DNA of 64,000 nucleotides from Burkholderia sp. Bp9142 (GTDB lineage: Bacteria > Pseudomonadota > Gammaproteobacteria > Burkholderiales > Burkholderiaceae): positions 58,475 to 122,474 of the forward strand of contig NZ_QTPP01000023.1 of assembly GCF_003853415.1 (NCBI RefSeq), read 5' to 3'. The notes beneath the pieces were generated by a model. It was given only the letters and a program-made list of their open reading frames with translations. It searched no databases and was not told the DNA's origin. The position numbers and the translations under genes were made by a program. Shown here piece by piece: positions 44,068 through 53,557 of the stretch; within the stretch, counting starts at the first letter, position 1; each line of letters begins with the position of its first letter.

Positions 44068-45288
44068 ATGAACACGCCGGAACACAGTCGCGCTGGCGGC
44101 GCACGCACGATCGGCTTATGCCTGCTCGTTGCATTCCTGGAAGGACTGGACCTGCAATCGGCCGGCATCGCCGCGCCAAGGATGGCGCATGAATTCGCAC
44201 TGGGCGCCGCACAGATGGGTTGGGCGTTCGGCATCGGCGCGCTCGGTTTGCTGCCCGGCGCGGCGCTCGGCGGGCGGCTTGCGGACCGGCTCGGCCGCAG
44301 GCGCGTGCTGATGCTATCGGTCGCGCTGTTCGGCATCTTTTCGCTGGCGACCACGCGCGTGTGGAACTTCGAAAGCCTGCTCGCCGCGCGCTTCCTGACA
44401 GGCCTCGGGCTCGGCGCGGCAATGCCGAACCTGATCGCGCTGTGCTCCGAAGCGGCACTGCCGCAGCAGCGCAGCACCGCGGTCGGCGCGATGTACTGCG
44501 GAATGCCGTTCGGTGCAGCGATCGGCGCCGCGATCGGCGTCGTCAGCACCGATCCTGCCGGGTGGCGGCACGTGTTCTACGTTGGTGGAATCGGGCCGCT
44601 GCTGGTGCTGCCGATGCTCGCGCTGTGGCTGAACGAGTCCGCGCAATTCGTCGCGACGCGCGCGAACGCGGCGGACACGCCAATCGCGCGCGCGTTGTGG
44701 GGCGAACGCCGCGCTGCGACGACGGCCGCGCTGTGGGTGAGCTATCTCGGGACGCTCGTCGTGCTGTACTTCCTGCTCAACTGGCTGCCGTCGATGGTGA
44801 TGACGCGTGGCCTCACGCATGCGCAGTCAAGCTTCGTGCAGGTGATGTTCAACGTCGGTGGCGGGATCGGTGCGATCGGCATCGCGAGCCTGATGGATCG
44901 GATCGGCCGGCGTCGCACGGTGGTCGGTATGTACGTCGGGATCGCGTGCGCGCTCGCGGTGTTGGCCGGCGCAAAGGATGCCGCGTGGCTCGCCGCCGGC
45001 GGGCTGCTGTGCGGGATGTTCCTGGTCGGCGGGCAGTCGGTGCTGTATGCGCTCGCAAGCGCGATCTATCCGACGCGCATGCGCGGCACGGGCGTCGGCG
45101 CGGCTGTCGCGGTCGGGCGGTTCGGCTCGATTCTCGGGCCGTTCGTCGCCGGACAACTGCTGGCGCACGGCGAGAGCACGACGATGCTGATGGCGTCGAG
45201 TATTCCGCTCGTCGCCGTCGCGGCGTTGGCAGCGCTGACGGTCGTCGCAAGGGATCGGGCCGGCACGCCGGCGCTAGTAGCGGAGTAA
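44068..45288 (+). CDS. mhpT: 3-hydroxyphenylpropionate transporter (MFS, AAHS type)
   Basis: 406 residues, 12 membrane helices. Aromatic-acid:H+ symporter signatures: FLEGLDLQSAGIAAPRM in helix 1 (acidic residue for proton coupling), GGRLADRLGRRRVLM after helix 2 and SLMDRIGRRRTVVGM in the second half. Inside the mhp operon, so it imports the phenylpropionate or cinnamate substrate. GGAG precedes the ATG. Confidence 0.93.
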   Translation: MNTPEHSRAGGARTIGLCLLVAFLEGLDLQSAGIAAPRMAHEFALGAAQMGWAFGIGALGLLPGAALGGRLADRLGRRRVLMLSVALFGIFSLATTRVWNFESLLAARFLTGLGLGAAMPNLIALCSEAALPQQRSTAVGAMYCGMPFGAAIGAAIGVVSTDPAGWRHVFYVGGIGPLLVLPMLALWLNESAQFVATRANAADTPIARALWGERRAATTAALWVSYLGTLVVLYFLLNWLPSMVMTRGLTHAQSSFVQVMFNVGGGIGAIGIASLMDRIGRRRTVVGMYVGIACALAVLAGAKDAAWLAAGGLLCGMFLVGGQSVLYALASAIYPTRMRGTGVGAAVAVGRFGSILGPFVAGQLLAHGESTTMLMASSIPLVAVAALAALTVVARDRAGTPALVAE

Positions 45289-45417
45289 GCAGCGGAGGAA
45301 GCGATGGAATAGCAGTTTCGGCAGGCGAAACGGGCCGGTCGCGCCGCTTCGCGATTTCAGATGCGGATGTGTAGGCGCGCATCCGCATGATCGACGCATG
45401 AACGAACGAGGGACGAC

Positions 45418-46287
45418 ATGACGCAGCAGGCACACACATTGACGGAAGAGAGCACGAGTCGTTTCGTGCAGGTGAAGGTGGGCGAGCACGACCTGAAGCT
45501 GCACTACAACGACGCGGGGCAGGGCCGCGAGACAGTCGTGATGCTGCATGGCTCGGGGCCCGGTGCGAGCGGCTGGGCGAACTTCCATCGCAACGTCGGC
45601 GCGTTCGTCGACGCAGGCTATCGCGTCGTGTTGCTCGACTGCCCGGGCTGGAGCAAGAGCGACGCGATCGTCAACACGGGTTCGCGCTCGGAGCTCAACG
45701 CGCGTTCGCTGAAGGCGCTGCTCGACGCGCTCGACATCGAGCGCGTGAACATCGTCGGCAACTCGATGGGTGGGCATAGCGCTGTCGCATTCGCACTGCT
45801 GTTTCCACAGCAGGTCGACAAGCTTGTACTGATGGGCGGCGGAACAGGAGGACCCAGTCAATTCGTGCCTATGCCGACCGAAGGTATCAAACTGCTGCAA
45901 AAGGTGTACCGCGAGCCGACGCTAGACAACCTGAAGCAGATGCTGAACATCTTCGTGTACGACGCGACGAGCCTGACCGACGAGTTGATGCAGGCGCGTC
46001 TCGAGAACATTCTTGCGCGTCGCGACCATCTGGAGAACTTCGTGAAGAGTCTCGCAGCGAATCCGAAGCAGTTCACCGACTACGGTCCGCGCCTCGGTGA
46101 GATATCGGCGCCGGCCCTGGTGATTTGGGGACGCGATGATCGCTTTGTGCCACTCGATGTTGGCCTGAGGCTCGTGTGGGGAATGCAGAACGCTGAGTTT
46201 CACATCTTCAGCCGCTGCGGGCACTGGGCGCAATGGGAGCACGCAGAAAAATTCAACCGGATGGTCATCGAGTTTCTTGCCCCGTAA
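45418..46287 (+). CDS. mhpC: 2-hydroxy-6-oxonona-2,4-dienedioate hydrolase
   Basis: 289 residues, alpha/beta hydrolase. Oxyanion motif LHGSGPGASGWANF, nucleophile elbow VGNSMGGHSAV with S116, acid in LVIWGRDDRFVP and histidine in SRCGHWAQWEH. It hydrolyses the MhpB product to succinate (or fumarate) and 2-hydroxypentadienoate. It is separated from mhpT by 129 bases and is the last gene of the operon. A strong hairpin follows 34 bases after the stop. Confidence 0.94.
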   Translation: MTQQAHTLTEESTSRFVQVKVGEHDLKLHYNDAGQGRETVVMLHGSGPGASGWANFHRNVGAFVDAGYRVVLLDCPGWSKSDAIVNTGSRSELNARSLKALLDALDIERVNIVGNSMGGHSAVAFALLFPQQVDKLVLMGGGTGGPSQFVPMPTEGIKLLQKVYREPTLDNLKQMLNIFVYDATSLTDELMQARLENILARRDHLENFVKSLAANPKQFTDYGPRLGEISAPALVIWGRDDRFVPLDVGLRLVWGMQNAEFHIFSRCGHWAQWEHAEKFNRMVIEFLAP

Positions 46288-46321
46288 TTGTCATTATCCG
46301 GCATGCCACTTTTGTGTACGT

Positions 46322-46359
46322 TTTCTCCTGCCGCATGGCTCACGATGCGGCAGGAGAAA
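46322..46359. terminator. 15-bp perfect hairpin after mhpC
   Basis: TTTCTCCTGCCGCAT and its exact reverse complement, eight-base loop, 34 bases after the mhpC stop. There is no clear T-run on the plus strand, but the stem is long enough to end transcription or stabilise the mRNA 3' end. Confidence 0.65.
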
Positions 46360-46677
46360 CAAAGGGGCCGTGCTTCGCTGTACTTTATTGCATCTATGGT
46401 TGGCGCCGCAGGCGAGACTCGTCGCTGCAGGCGCGCAAGGCCACGCAACCTGCAGACGAACCCAAAAGCGATCGGTTGATTCGAAGCGAAGGCGAGCGGT
46501 GATATCAGAGACGAATCTGGTGACTTTCAATTGGCCGGTTTGCGATGTCTGCGACCATCCTGCTCCCTTCCGGTGCGCACTTACTGGTATCAGCCTGCGT
46601 GATATGATTCATAAAAATACAGCATTGGATTTATTTCTTGGCCGACGTCATGATTTCACCACTACATCGAATCAGGA
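46360..46677. other. Gene-free stretch between mhp operon and SRPBCC gene
   Basis: Nothing supportable as coding. It presumably holds the promoter of the following gene; no convincing box was seen. Confidence 0.4.
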
Positions 46678-47217
46678 ATGTCATCATTGAAAATGAACGC
46701 CATTATCTGGCCTGAAGACTACGTGCCAGGCCATACCGAGAACTTTGCCTCCAACGAGACCATTGTTGGCGGCCTCTGCGCCGCTGACGTTTGGCCTTTG
46801 CTCAGCACGCCTTCTCTGTGGCCCACCTATTACACGAATTCGGCTAACGTGCGCATCTACGACGGCAAGGGCCCGGAACTAGCCGACGGTGACCGCTTCT
46901 ACTTCGAAACGTTTGGCTTCCCTGTTGAAGCTCAATGCAACGAATATGTACCGCCCACCGCTGGGCAGCCCGGCCGGATAGCATGGCATGGTTGGGCCGG
47001 CGACGTAGGCTCCGACGTCCGTCTAGACGTGCACCACGCATGGCTGGTGGAAGACCTTGACGGCGAGCGCGTACGAATCCTGACTCAGGAGACGCAGAAG
47101 GGCAAGCCGGCACTGCAGTTGCGCGACACGAAGCCGAACCCGATGATCAACGGTCATCAGGACTGGCTCGACGGCATCGTTGCAGCGGCGCGCAAGGCGA
47201 AAGGAAGGAAGCCGTAA
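46678..47217 (+). CDS. SRPBCC (START-like) domain protein
   Basis: 179 residues, or 174 from the inner ATG at 46693; ribosome-site evidence is poor for both. The pattern ETIVGGLCAADVWPLLSTPSLWPTYYTNSANV, GDRFYFETFGFPVEAQCNEY and RIAWHGWAGD is that of a helix-grip SRPBCC protein, which binds hydrophobic or aromatic ligands or acts as a cyclase. No catalytic role can be read. It stands alone between the mhp operon and a LysR regulator. Confidence 0.75.
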   Translation: MSSLKMNAIIWPEDYVPGHTENFASNETIVGGLCAADVWPLLSTPSLWPTYYTNSANVRIYDGKGPELADGDRFYFETFGFPVEAQCNEYVPPTAGQPGRIAWHGWAGDVGSDVRLDVHHAWLVEDLDGERVRILTQETQKGKPALQLRDTKPNPMINGHQDWLDGIVAAARKAKGRKP

Positions 47218-47763
47218 GCGCTCCACGCGCGGCAACGTGCAAGGGCGCTGCCGCGCGCTGAGCTACCGTGCTATTGCCCTAGTGTGCGGGTGCGGGTCCG
47301 AGCACGAGAAACACAGATCGTTAGCGATGACTGGGTGCGGTGTTCCTCTTCTGACAACACGTAGTCTTGGTGATCTGCGTCGCTCCAGCATCGCGATCGG
47401 CCAGCTCACGCACCAAGTCGGAAGCGCGCCACCGGACTCGTCGTCAAAGTGAAGCCAAACCGAGTCACCAGATTCTGTCAATCTCTCATAGAACGCAGTG
47501 AGTGTCCCACCCCGTGTGCAATACAGCAGTGACCAGATCCTCTAATACGACTGGCACCATCGGATCATGGAAAGAATCGGTATGATCCCGATTCCTCCTG
47601 CGATGGAACGGTAATGTCTCGCATCCCCGACAAGCGGAATTTTGTTGCGCGGCGAACTCGCACGCAAGTTGGACCTGACGCGCACATGCTCATTCATCGA
47701 AAGAGACCCGCCTCGGCTGTTCGCCGCATGTCCACTCTTTACGGTGCAACGTCCGGACACGGA
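47218..47763. other. Gene-free stretch
   Basis: Only short overlapping frames without family patterns on either strand. The 3' part merges into a decayed porin reading frame, so this may be eroded coding sequence. Confidence 0.4.
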
Positions 47764-47922
47764 ACTCGATACTCTGCTGCTCTGCTTGCGGAATACTCGC
47801 CTTCTAAGCGGACAGCGGTGTACGGCGCGGTTGACTGCACGCGCGCGACGGGGGCGACGGCGGACTTCCTGGGGCGTGACAACCAGACTGGCGTTGCGGT
47901 GGGACTTCGCAACGTCTTTTGA
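47764..47922 (+). pseudogene. Porin 3' remnant
   Basis: The frame TRYSAALLAEYSPSKRTAVYGAVDCTRATG...NQTGVAVGLRNVF matches the last two or three strands of Burkholderia porins, including the SKRT turn and final phenylalanine. The rest of the gene is absent. It is the second porin relic flanking the mhp cluster. Confidence 0.7.
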
Positions 47923-48180
47923 CTGCCGGAATATCTTAGTGGTCTTGACTCGCGGTGAACGTTATTCTTAGTCGGAGAGGAGCGCAGCTTGGGCGCTGCG
48001 CCCCTGTAGATTTCCGGCAATTTGAGCTAAGGAGTTGAGCGCGGTTCCAACGATCGCCGCTACGCGCGATAGCAGCACTCCGTAGATGTGAGATCAAGAT
48101 CGCTCATCAAATCGGGCAGAACCGACGCGCAGGCCGGCTCGTGATCAACAGATACGCAGATGCTGGTCCGACTAGGTACA

Positions 48181-49122
48181 TCAAGTGTTCCTGTTGGTGG
48201 CTCGTTTGCGCGACGGCTTTGTCGTGTCGTCATGACACGTCTCAAACATCAGCTCGCGCAGCCACTTTTGTGCGGGGTCGCGGTGGCTACGTTCATGCCA
48301 AACAGCGAGTTTGGTAAATCCCGGAATTTCCAACGGCGGCTCTAGCAGCGTCAGCCCAGCTTCGCTAGCGACGAGGCGCTCGGGCGCGACTGCGACTAGA
48401 TTGCTGGCGCGAAGGATGTTCGGCAGAACCAGGAAATTTTTTACCGATAGGCTGACGCGGCGCTGCCTGCCGCACTTGGCAAGCGCCTCATCGGTGACGC
48501 CGCTGAAACTCCCGCCGTAGTAGGACACAATCGCGTGGTCGAGCGCACAGAAGCGGTTGAGTGTCAGCCTGGATCGAGTTGCCGGGTGGTCGGTACGCAT
48601 CACGCAGACGTATCGTTCCTCAAAAAGCCGGCGCGCGTGGAGATCGGGTGGAGTCATTTCCGGCGTGATCAAAGCAAGGTCTACCTCGCCACGTTCGAGT
48701 CGCGTCTGTAGGTCGCCACCTTCAACCGGCACTAGCGCAACGCGGATACGTCGAGAACGCTCTTTTAGTGCTGAAAGGAAGGGGACCGCGATCGCGCTTT
48801 GCGCGTAATCAGTTGCCGCGATCGTCAGCGTAAATTCCGCAGTCTGTGGGTCGAAGTCTGGAGGGCTCAGCAAAGCTCCGACCTCGTTCATGACTTGCTT
48901 AAGAGCCTTTGATAGTCCCAATGCCCTTTGCGTGGGCGTGATGCCGCGCTGAGCCCGGACGAACAGTGGATCTCCAAAGGTGTCACGTAAGCGCGTCAAC
49001 ATCCCGCTCATTGCCGGCTGCGTGACCCCCATTCTGGCAGCAGCACGCGTCACGTTGCGCTCGTCCAACAAGGCGTCCAGCGCCTTGAGTAAATTGAGAT
49101 CGAGATTCCTGATATCACGCAT
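48181..49122 (-). CDS. LysR-family transcriptional regulator
   Basis: 313 residues from ATG 49122 (MRDIRNLDLNLLKALDALLDE); a 51-codon upstream extension is open but lacks the family start. HTH: RNVTRAAARMGVTQPAMSGMLTRLRDTFGDPLF in total (about 23-56). The C-terminal periplasmic-binding-like domain covers about 90-295. The N terminus resembles the NodD/NahR subgroup, which often respond to aromatic ligands. No catabolic operon diverges from it: upstream is 737 bases without a gene, then the TerB module. Confidence 0.88.
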   Translation of the reverse strand: MRDIRNLDLNLLKALDALLDERNVTRAAARMGVTQPAMSGMLTRLRDTFGDPLFVRAQRGITPTQRALGLSKALKQVMNEVGALLSPPDFDPQTAEFTLTIAATDYAQSAIAVPFLSALKERSRRIRVALVPVEGGDLQTRLERGEVDLALITPEMTPPDLHARRLFEERYVCVMRTDHPATRSRLTLNRFCALDHAIVSYYGGSFSGVTDEALAKCGRQRRVSLSVKNFLVLPNILRASNLVAVAPERLVASEAGLTLLEPPLEIPGFTKLAVWHERSHRDPAQKWLRELMFETCHDDTTKPSRKRATNRNT

Positions 49123-49859
49123 AGTTATCGGGAAAAAGTCGAATACTAACGTGGCTTTCCGGTACGCGTCTCGATCTTTGTCCGCATGTAAGCTTGAGTC
49201 GTGATAGGGGGGCGCTAGCGCAGGCGCCAGTGATTGGGCCAGCCATGACAATTGTTTCGGCAATGCCATTTGCATGGTCGAAAGCGGAAGGCACGGGCGC
49301 GGGCATATTTTTCACTTTACATAATTAACACTGACGCCGGAAAGTCTGAAGTAACTATAGGGAGTCTCAAGTTCGGCAAGCGTGCCAGTTCCCCGTCAGG
49401 CGAATGTGCCCCCGATTGCTTGGGCGGGGCGCTGGAATCCGGAAGCGCCGGCCTGATGCAGCCAACAGTCCACACTTTGCTTGAGCACGCAACTGCAACA
49501 GCGTGCGAGAACATTTCCTATCGCGTGATCATGTCGACGCTATGCCGAATTTTGCCTAGTAGCGGCAGCTCGCGGCATTAGCAGAGTGCCCGTTAAGATT
49601 GCCAAAATCTGCCAGCCGATGCTCGATATCAAGGCGATTCCACTAGCCGTCGCGTGGACGTCGCGTCGACTCCCCTTGTGCCTTTCCCCGCTCTAGGGTG
49701 TGCAGAACTACTCACCACGGAAAGGGACTTCGAAGGGAAGGCGCGGCATGATTTCGAGCGCAATTTCCGAGGACGAATATTCCAACGTAATATAATCGTC
49801 CAAACGAACCGCTCGACCGGACGGGAGCTGAGTTCGAAGAAGCGAGAGAGACCAAAACC
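49123..49859. other. Long gene-free stretch between LysR gene and TerB module
   Basis: No coding region could be supported. GC is lower toward the right end. It marks the border between catabolic genes and the defence/stress-like island. The only promoter-like element is TATAAT at 49791. Confidence 0.5.
49791..49796 (+). promoter_or_regulatory. Possible -10 box for the TerB operon
   Basis: A perfect TATAAT 64 bases before the TerB-protein start. No good -35 match at 16-18 bp upstream, so an activator may be needed. Confidence 0.35.
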
Positions 49860-52262
49860 ATGAGCCACAAGGCAAAAAAATCGGGTGCCGGGGTGGGCGT
49901 GCTTGTCGTGGCCCTGTTGATTGCTATTGTTGCGGCCCCGAAGGGGAACTGGACGATCGCCTTTGTATTCTCCCTTATCTGTGTAATCGTTTCCACCCTG
50001 ACGAAAAAGAAGCCGCCGCCAACAATAACGAAATCCATGAGCCCAAGCTCGACGGAGCCGCAGCCTACAACATCAGCGGAGGCCGTGCCGAAATCTGCAC
50101 CGGGGACCCCATCGGAGCAGGATGAAGAATTTTTGACAGTAACACTGTCGTCCGATTCAACCAAATCGTCCTATCGGATCGCGCCCCCGAACTTCGAGAC
50201 GTCGCCGAAAGTCCGCTGGGTCAATCAAGGTGAGGCGGTGGATATCGCTGGGACGACTATTATCGGCGGCATGTTCTTTTTCGGCACACCACGACGGGGT
50301 GAGGCGTACCAGGGCCTCGATGCGTGCGCCGTTGTTCCGAATTCGAACGTGGCAGCGAAAGGGAGCGAAAGCTCAGTTGGTCCCGAAGACTACTGGCTGA
50401 GCTACAACTCGTTTTCTGCAGCACATCGACGAACATATATTCAGTGGCTGGCATCCGACCGGTCAGATCCGCAGTTGCATCGAAGCTTCGTACAGTTCTA
50501 CCTCTACGGGCTCGAACGTCGTGTTCTCGTGGACGGAATGCAGGGGCACGTCGAAAAGGAGGAGTTCGACGCTATCGCGACTGAGTTGCAGCGTCTGAAA
50601 ACTGTATATTCGAACACGCTTTCCACGAGCGCTATCGACAATCTGCTTGAGTTCATCTCGGTACATTCGGTGCATCCTCGGCGGCAATATGAGCAGAAGC
50701 CAGGCCCGATCAGCAACACATTCGAAGTGCCACTTAGCATACGCGTAGCTTTCGGCCAGGCATCGATGGACAAGGTACCCGTTCCCATCGAATGGGCGCT
50801 CGCGTGGGTGTTGGGTGACGGTGCGGTCAATAAGCGTACGCCGGTGACCCGTTGTGCCCGTGAATTTCGTCAGTTGTTCGAGCGGAAGTATGCCGAAAAG
50901 TATCGCGACGGGATGAGACTTCCCATAAACAAAACGAAGCTTCGTGCACCTGGGTACACGTCGTTCTACGCGCTCCGCGAAATTGTGTATCCGGACTACA
51001 TTACCTCGTTGCCCGATCTTACAGCCGTGACCGGCCCGAGAAACAAGCTACAGGAACTGGTGTACGAGTGCACCGATGCCCTGGACGCTTACAGCAGATT
51101 TTTGGGACGGAATCCTGATGCCGAAGGCGCGTTGGAAAGCGCGCTTTTGCTCCCGGTTGAGCTTTGGCAGGATAGCGCGCGGCGCGAACTCGATACGCTC
51201 GTCACGACAGTCGCTAGTGGTATCGTCGTGACAACTTTCGGAAGCCTGTTCGAGCGATTCAAGGCAATAGGAAATCTCACGCGCGACAAACTATCTGTCC
51301 TTGCCCGTGTGCTTGGAGAAGCTGGTGTTGCAATGGAGCCGGACGTGAGAATTTCGGGGCGCACCCCGAAGAACACGGATTCTGTCGCGCTGTACGCGAC
51401 GCCACCCAGCAATTCATCAAATCTAGCGGATGAGACATATCTCACGCTGGCACTGATGGTGGACATGGCTGCCTCGATCGCGATGGCTGATGGAGCGGCA
51501 ACAGAACCTGAAATTGCGCTCATCTATCGACAGATTGATTCGTGGTCGCAGATGGCACCACGTCAGCAGGATCGGCTCAAGGCACGTGTGCAGGTGCAGA
51601 TCGCACAACCATCGACCTTGGCAAGCCTCAAAAAGCGGCTAGAACCATTGTCGGTGGATGAGAAGCATTCCCTTGCAGTGCTGCTGGTCCAGACGGCAAA
51701 CTCGGACGGTGTCGTGTCACCGGCAGAGGTCAAGCTGCTTGAAAAGGTTTACCAGGCGCTCGGACTTGACCCGCAGCAGTTATATGGGGATCTCCACGGT
51801 AATGCCGTTGTTGGTTCTCCGATCTCGCCGCAAGCGCATACCAACGCATCCCCGTTGAAGCTTGTGCCGTCGCAGCCGGGCTTCGCACTTGATCCGGCTC
51901 GAATCGAAGCGCTTCAAAAGGAAACCGCAAAGGTTTCCGCAATGTTGGCCGACGTGTTTGCCGACGAGGAGTCAGGCATCCAGCCAGTTTCAGAGCCAGC
52001 TGCCACCCTGGCAACGAAGCCAGAATCCTTTAGCTTGCTCGGGATGGATGATGCTCACTCAGCGCTCCTCCGGCTGCTGCTGACGAGGCCGAAATGGACG
52101 CGCGCGGAGTTGGTCGATGCTGCTTCTGACCTTGACATGATGCTAGATGGCGCCATTGAACAGGTCAATGAGGCTGCGCTTGATCACTGGGACGAACCGC
52201 TCATTGACGGGGAGGACCCAATCGAAATCAATCAGGAACTTGCACAACGGTTAGCAGCATGA
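49860..52262 (+). CDS. Membrane-anchored TerB-N / TerB / TerB-C domain protein
   Basis: 800 residues. Two hydrophobic helices at the N terminus (about 10-28 and 32-48) are followed by a low-complexity Pro/Thr/Ser linker (to about 100). A TerB-N domain starts near residue 118 (KVRWVNQGEAVDIAGTTIIGG in part) and includes SDPQLHRSFVQFYLYGLERR. Acidic TerB-like helical repeats follow (MADGAATEPEIALIYRQ at about 541, ANSDGVVSPAEVKLLEKVYQALGL at about 613 in part), then a TerB-C region from about 677 to the end. TerB proteins are metal-binding helical scaffolds found in tellurite and phage-stress systems, often at the membrane. The stop overlaps the ATPase start, linking it to the BrxD-like ATPase and helicase. 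Confidence 0.85.
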   Translation: MSHKAKKSGAGVGVLVVALLIAIVAAPKGNWTIAFVFSLICVIVSTLTKKKPPPTITKSMSPSSTEPQPTTSAEAVPKSAPGTPSEQDEEFLTVTLSSDSTKSSYRIAPPNFETSPKVRWVNQGEAVDIAGTTIIGGMFFFGTPRRGEAYQGLDACAVVPNSNVAAKGSESSVGPEDYWLSYNSFSAAHRRTYIQWLASDRSDPQLHRSFVQFYLYGLERRVLVDGMQGHVEKEEFDAIATELQRLKTVYSNTLSTSAIDNLLEFISVHSVHPRRQYEQKPGPISNTFEVPLSIRVAFGQASMDKVPVPIEWALAWVLGDGAVNKRTPVTRCAREFRQLFERKYAEKYRDGMRLPINKTKLRAPGYTSFYALREIVYPDYITSLPDLTAVTGPRNKLQELVYECTDALDAYSRFLGRNPDAEGALESALLLPVELWQDSARRELDTLVTTVASGIVVTTFGSLFERFKAIGNLTRDKLSVLARVLGEAGVAMEPDVRISGRTPKNTDSVALYATPPSNSSNLADETYLTLALMVDMAASIAMADGAATEPEIALIYRQIDSWSQMAPRQQDRLKARVQVQIAQPSTLASLKKRLEPLSVDEKHSLAVLLVQTANSDGVVSPAEVKLLEKVYQALGLDPQQLYGDLHGNAVVGSPISPQAHTNASPLKLVPSQPGFALDPARIEALQKETAKVSAMLADVFADEESGIQPVSEPAATLATKPESFSLLGMDDAHSALLRLLLTRPKWTRAELVDAASDLDMMLDGAIEQVNEAALDHWDEPLIDGEDPIEINQELAQRLAA

Positions 52263-53557
52263 CAACAATTCGTCCCAAGGACCGCGATGCGGTTCTTCAG
52301 TCACTCCGCGCGGGCGTTGTTCCGCGAATCGGACAACATCTTATCCAGGTGGGGCGCCACAAAGAACTCGACGCGCTGATCCAGGATATTGCGCGAGTCG
52401 CCGACGGTGGGTCGAGTTTCCGCGTGGTGATCGGTGAGTACGGCGCGGGCAAGACGTTTTTCCTGAATCTCGTGCGAGCTATTGCCCTGGAGAAGAAACT
52501 TGTCACGGTCCACGCCGACCTGAATCCCGACCGCCGCTTACACGCGTCGGGCGGACAGGCGCGCTCGTTGTACGCTGAACTGGCGAAGAATATCTCGACA
52601 CGTACGAAAGCTGATGGCGGTGCCATGGCGGCCATCGTCGAGAAATTCATCGGCCAGGCCAAAACTGAAGCGAAGGCTGCGGGTCGAGCGAGCGAAGAGG
52701 TTATTCGGGCCCAACTCAACCAGTTGACCGAGCTGGTCAACGGATATGATTTCGCCGACGTCATCGCCGCATATTGCCGTGGGTTTGAAGAGGGCAATGA
52801 GCAGCTCAAGGGTGATGCCGTTCGTTGGTTGAGGGGTGAGTTCACTACGAAGACGGATGCACGCGCGGCGCTGGGTGTACGCACTATCATTGATGATGCG
52901 TCGATCTATGACCAGCTTAAGCTAATGGCACGTTTCGTAAGACTTGCAGGGTACAGCGGACTGCTGGTGTGCCTCGATGAATTGGTCAATCTTTACAAGC
53001 TCGCGAACGTCCAGGCTCGTAACGCGAACTACGAACAAATCCTGCGGATCCTGAACGACTCTCTTCAGGGTTCTGCTGAAGGGCTCGGATTCGTCCTCGG
53101 CGGAACGCCTGAATTTTTATTGGACACGAAACGCGGGCTTTACAGCTATACGGCTCTCCAGTCGCGACTCGCAGAAAATACGTTCGCCACGAGCGGGCTT
53201 GTCGATTACACGGGCCCCGTCATCCGGCTTGCCAGTCTTACGCCGGAAGACTTCTATGTTCTGCTGGACAAGATTCGCCTCGTGCATGCTTTCGGCGACG
53301 AGGCAAAGGCGCAACTGCCGGCCGAAGCTATTCCCGCTTTCATGGCTCATTGCGCGATGCGTCTCGGCGACCAATATTTTCGCACGCCACGAACTACGAT
53401 TACCGCCTTCATCAATCTCTTGGCCGTACTCGAACAGAATCCAACAGCTGAATGGCAGCAACTGATCGGAGCGCTCGAAGTCGAGAAAGACACCGGGGGC
53501 ATGAGTGACGTGGCGACCGAGGGTGACGATGAATTCGCCAGCTTCCGCCTCGGCTGA
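52259..53557 (+). CDS. BrxD-like P-loop ATPase (DUF2791 family)
   Basis: 432 residues. Start region LRAGVVPRIGQHLIQVGRHKE, Walker A VIGEYGAGKTFFLN (about residues 57-70), HADLNPDRRLHASGG, Walker B-like LLVCLDELVNLYK (about 235-247) and the late FRTPRTTITAFINLL. This pattern is that of BrxD, the ATPase accompanying the BrxHI helicase in BREX type 2 systems. No PglX methylase, PglZ phosphatase, PglW or PglY is in the window, so the pair has been recruited into a different system with TerB. It overlaps the genes on both sides. Confidence 0.85.
   Translation: MTTIRPKDRDAVLQSLRAGVVPRIGQHLIQVGRHKELDALIQDIARVADGGSSFRVVIGEYGAGKTFFLNLVRAIALEKKLVTVHADLNPDRRLHASGGQARSLYAELAKNISTRTKADGGAMAAIVEKFIGQAKTEAKAAGRASEEVIRAQLNQLTELVNGYDFADVIAAYCRGFEEGNEQLKGDAVRWLRGEFTTKTDARAALGVRTIIDDASIYDQLKLMARFVRLAGYSGLLVCLDELVNLYKLANVQARNANYEQILRILNDSLQGSAEGLGFVLGGTPEFLLDTKRGLYSYTALQSRLAENTFATSGLVDYTGPVIRLASLTPEDFYVLLDKIRLVHAFGDEAKAQLPAEAIPAFMAHCAMRLGDQYFRTPRTTITAFINLLAVLEQNPTAEWQQLIGALEVEKDTGGMSDVATEGDDEFASFRLG

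Noticed and set aside
44220..45374. A 384-codon plus-strand frame inside the mhpT region
   Set aside because: Its translation is mostly Arg/Ala without motifs, while the other frame encodes a clear 12-helix transporter.
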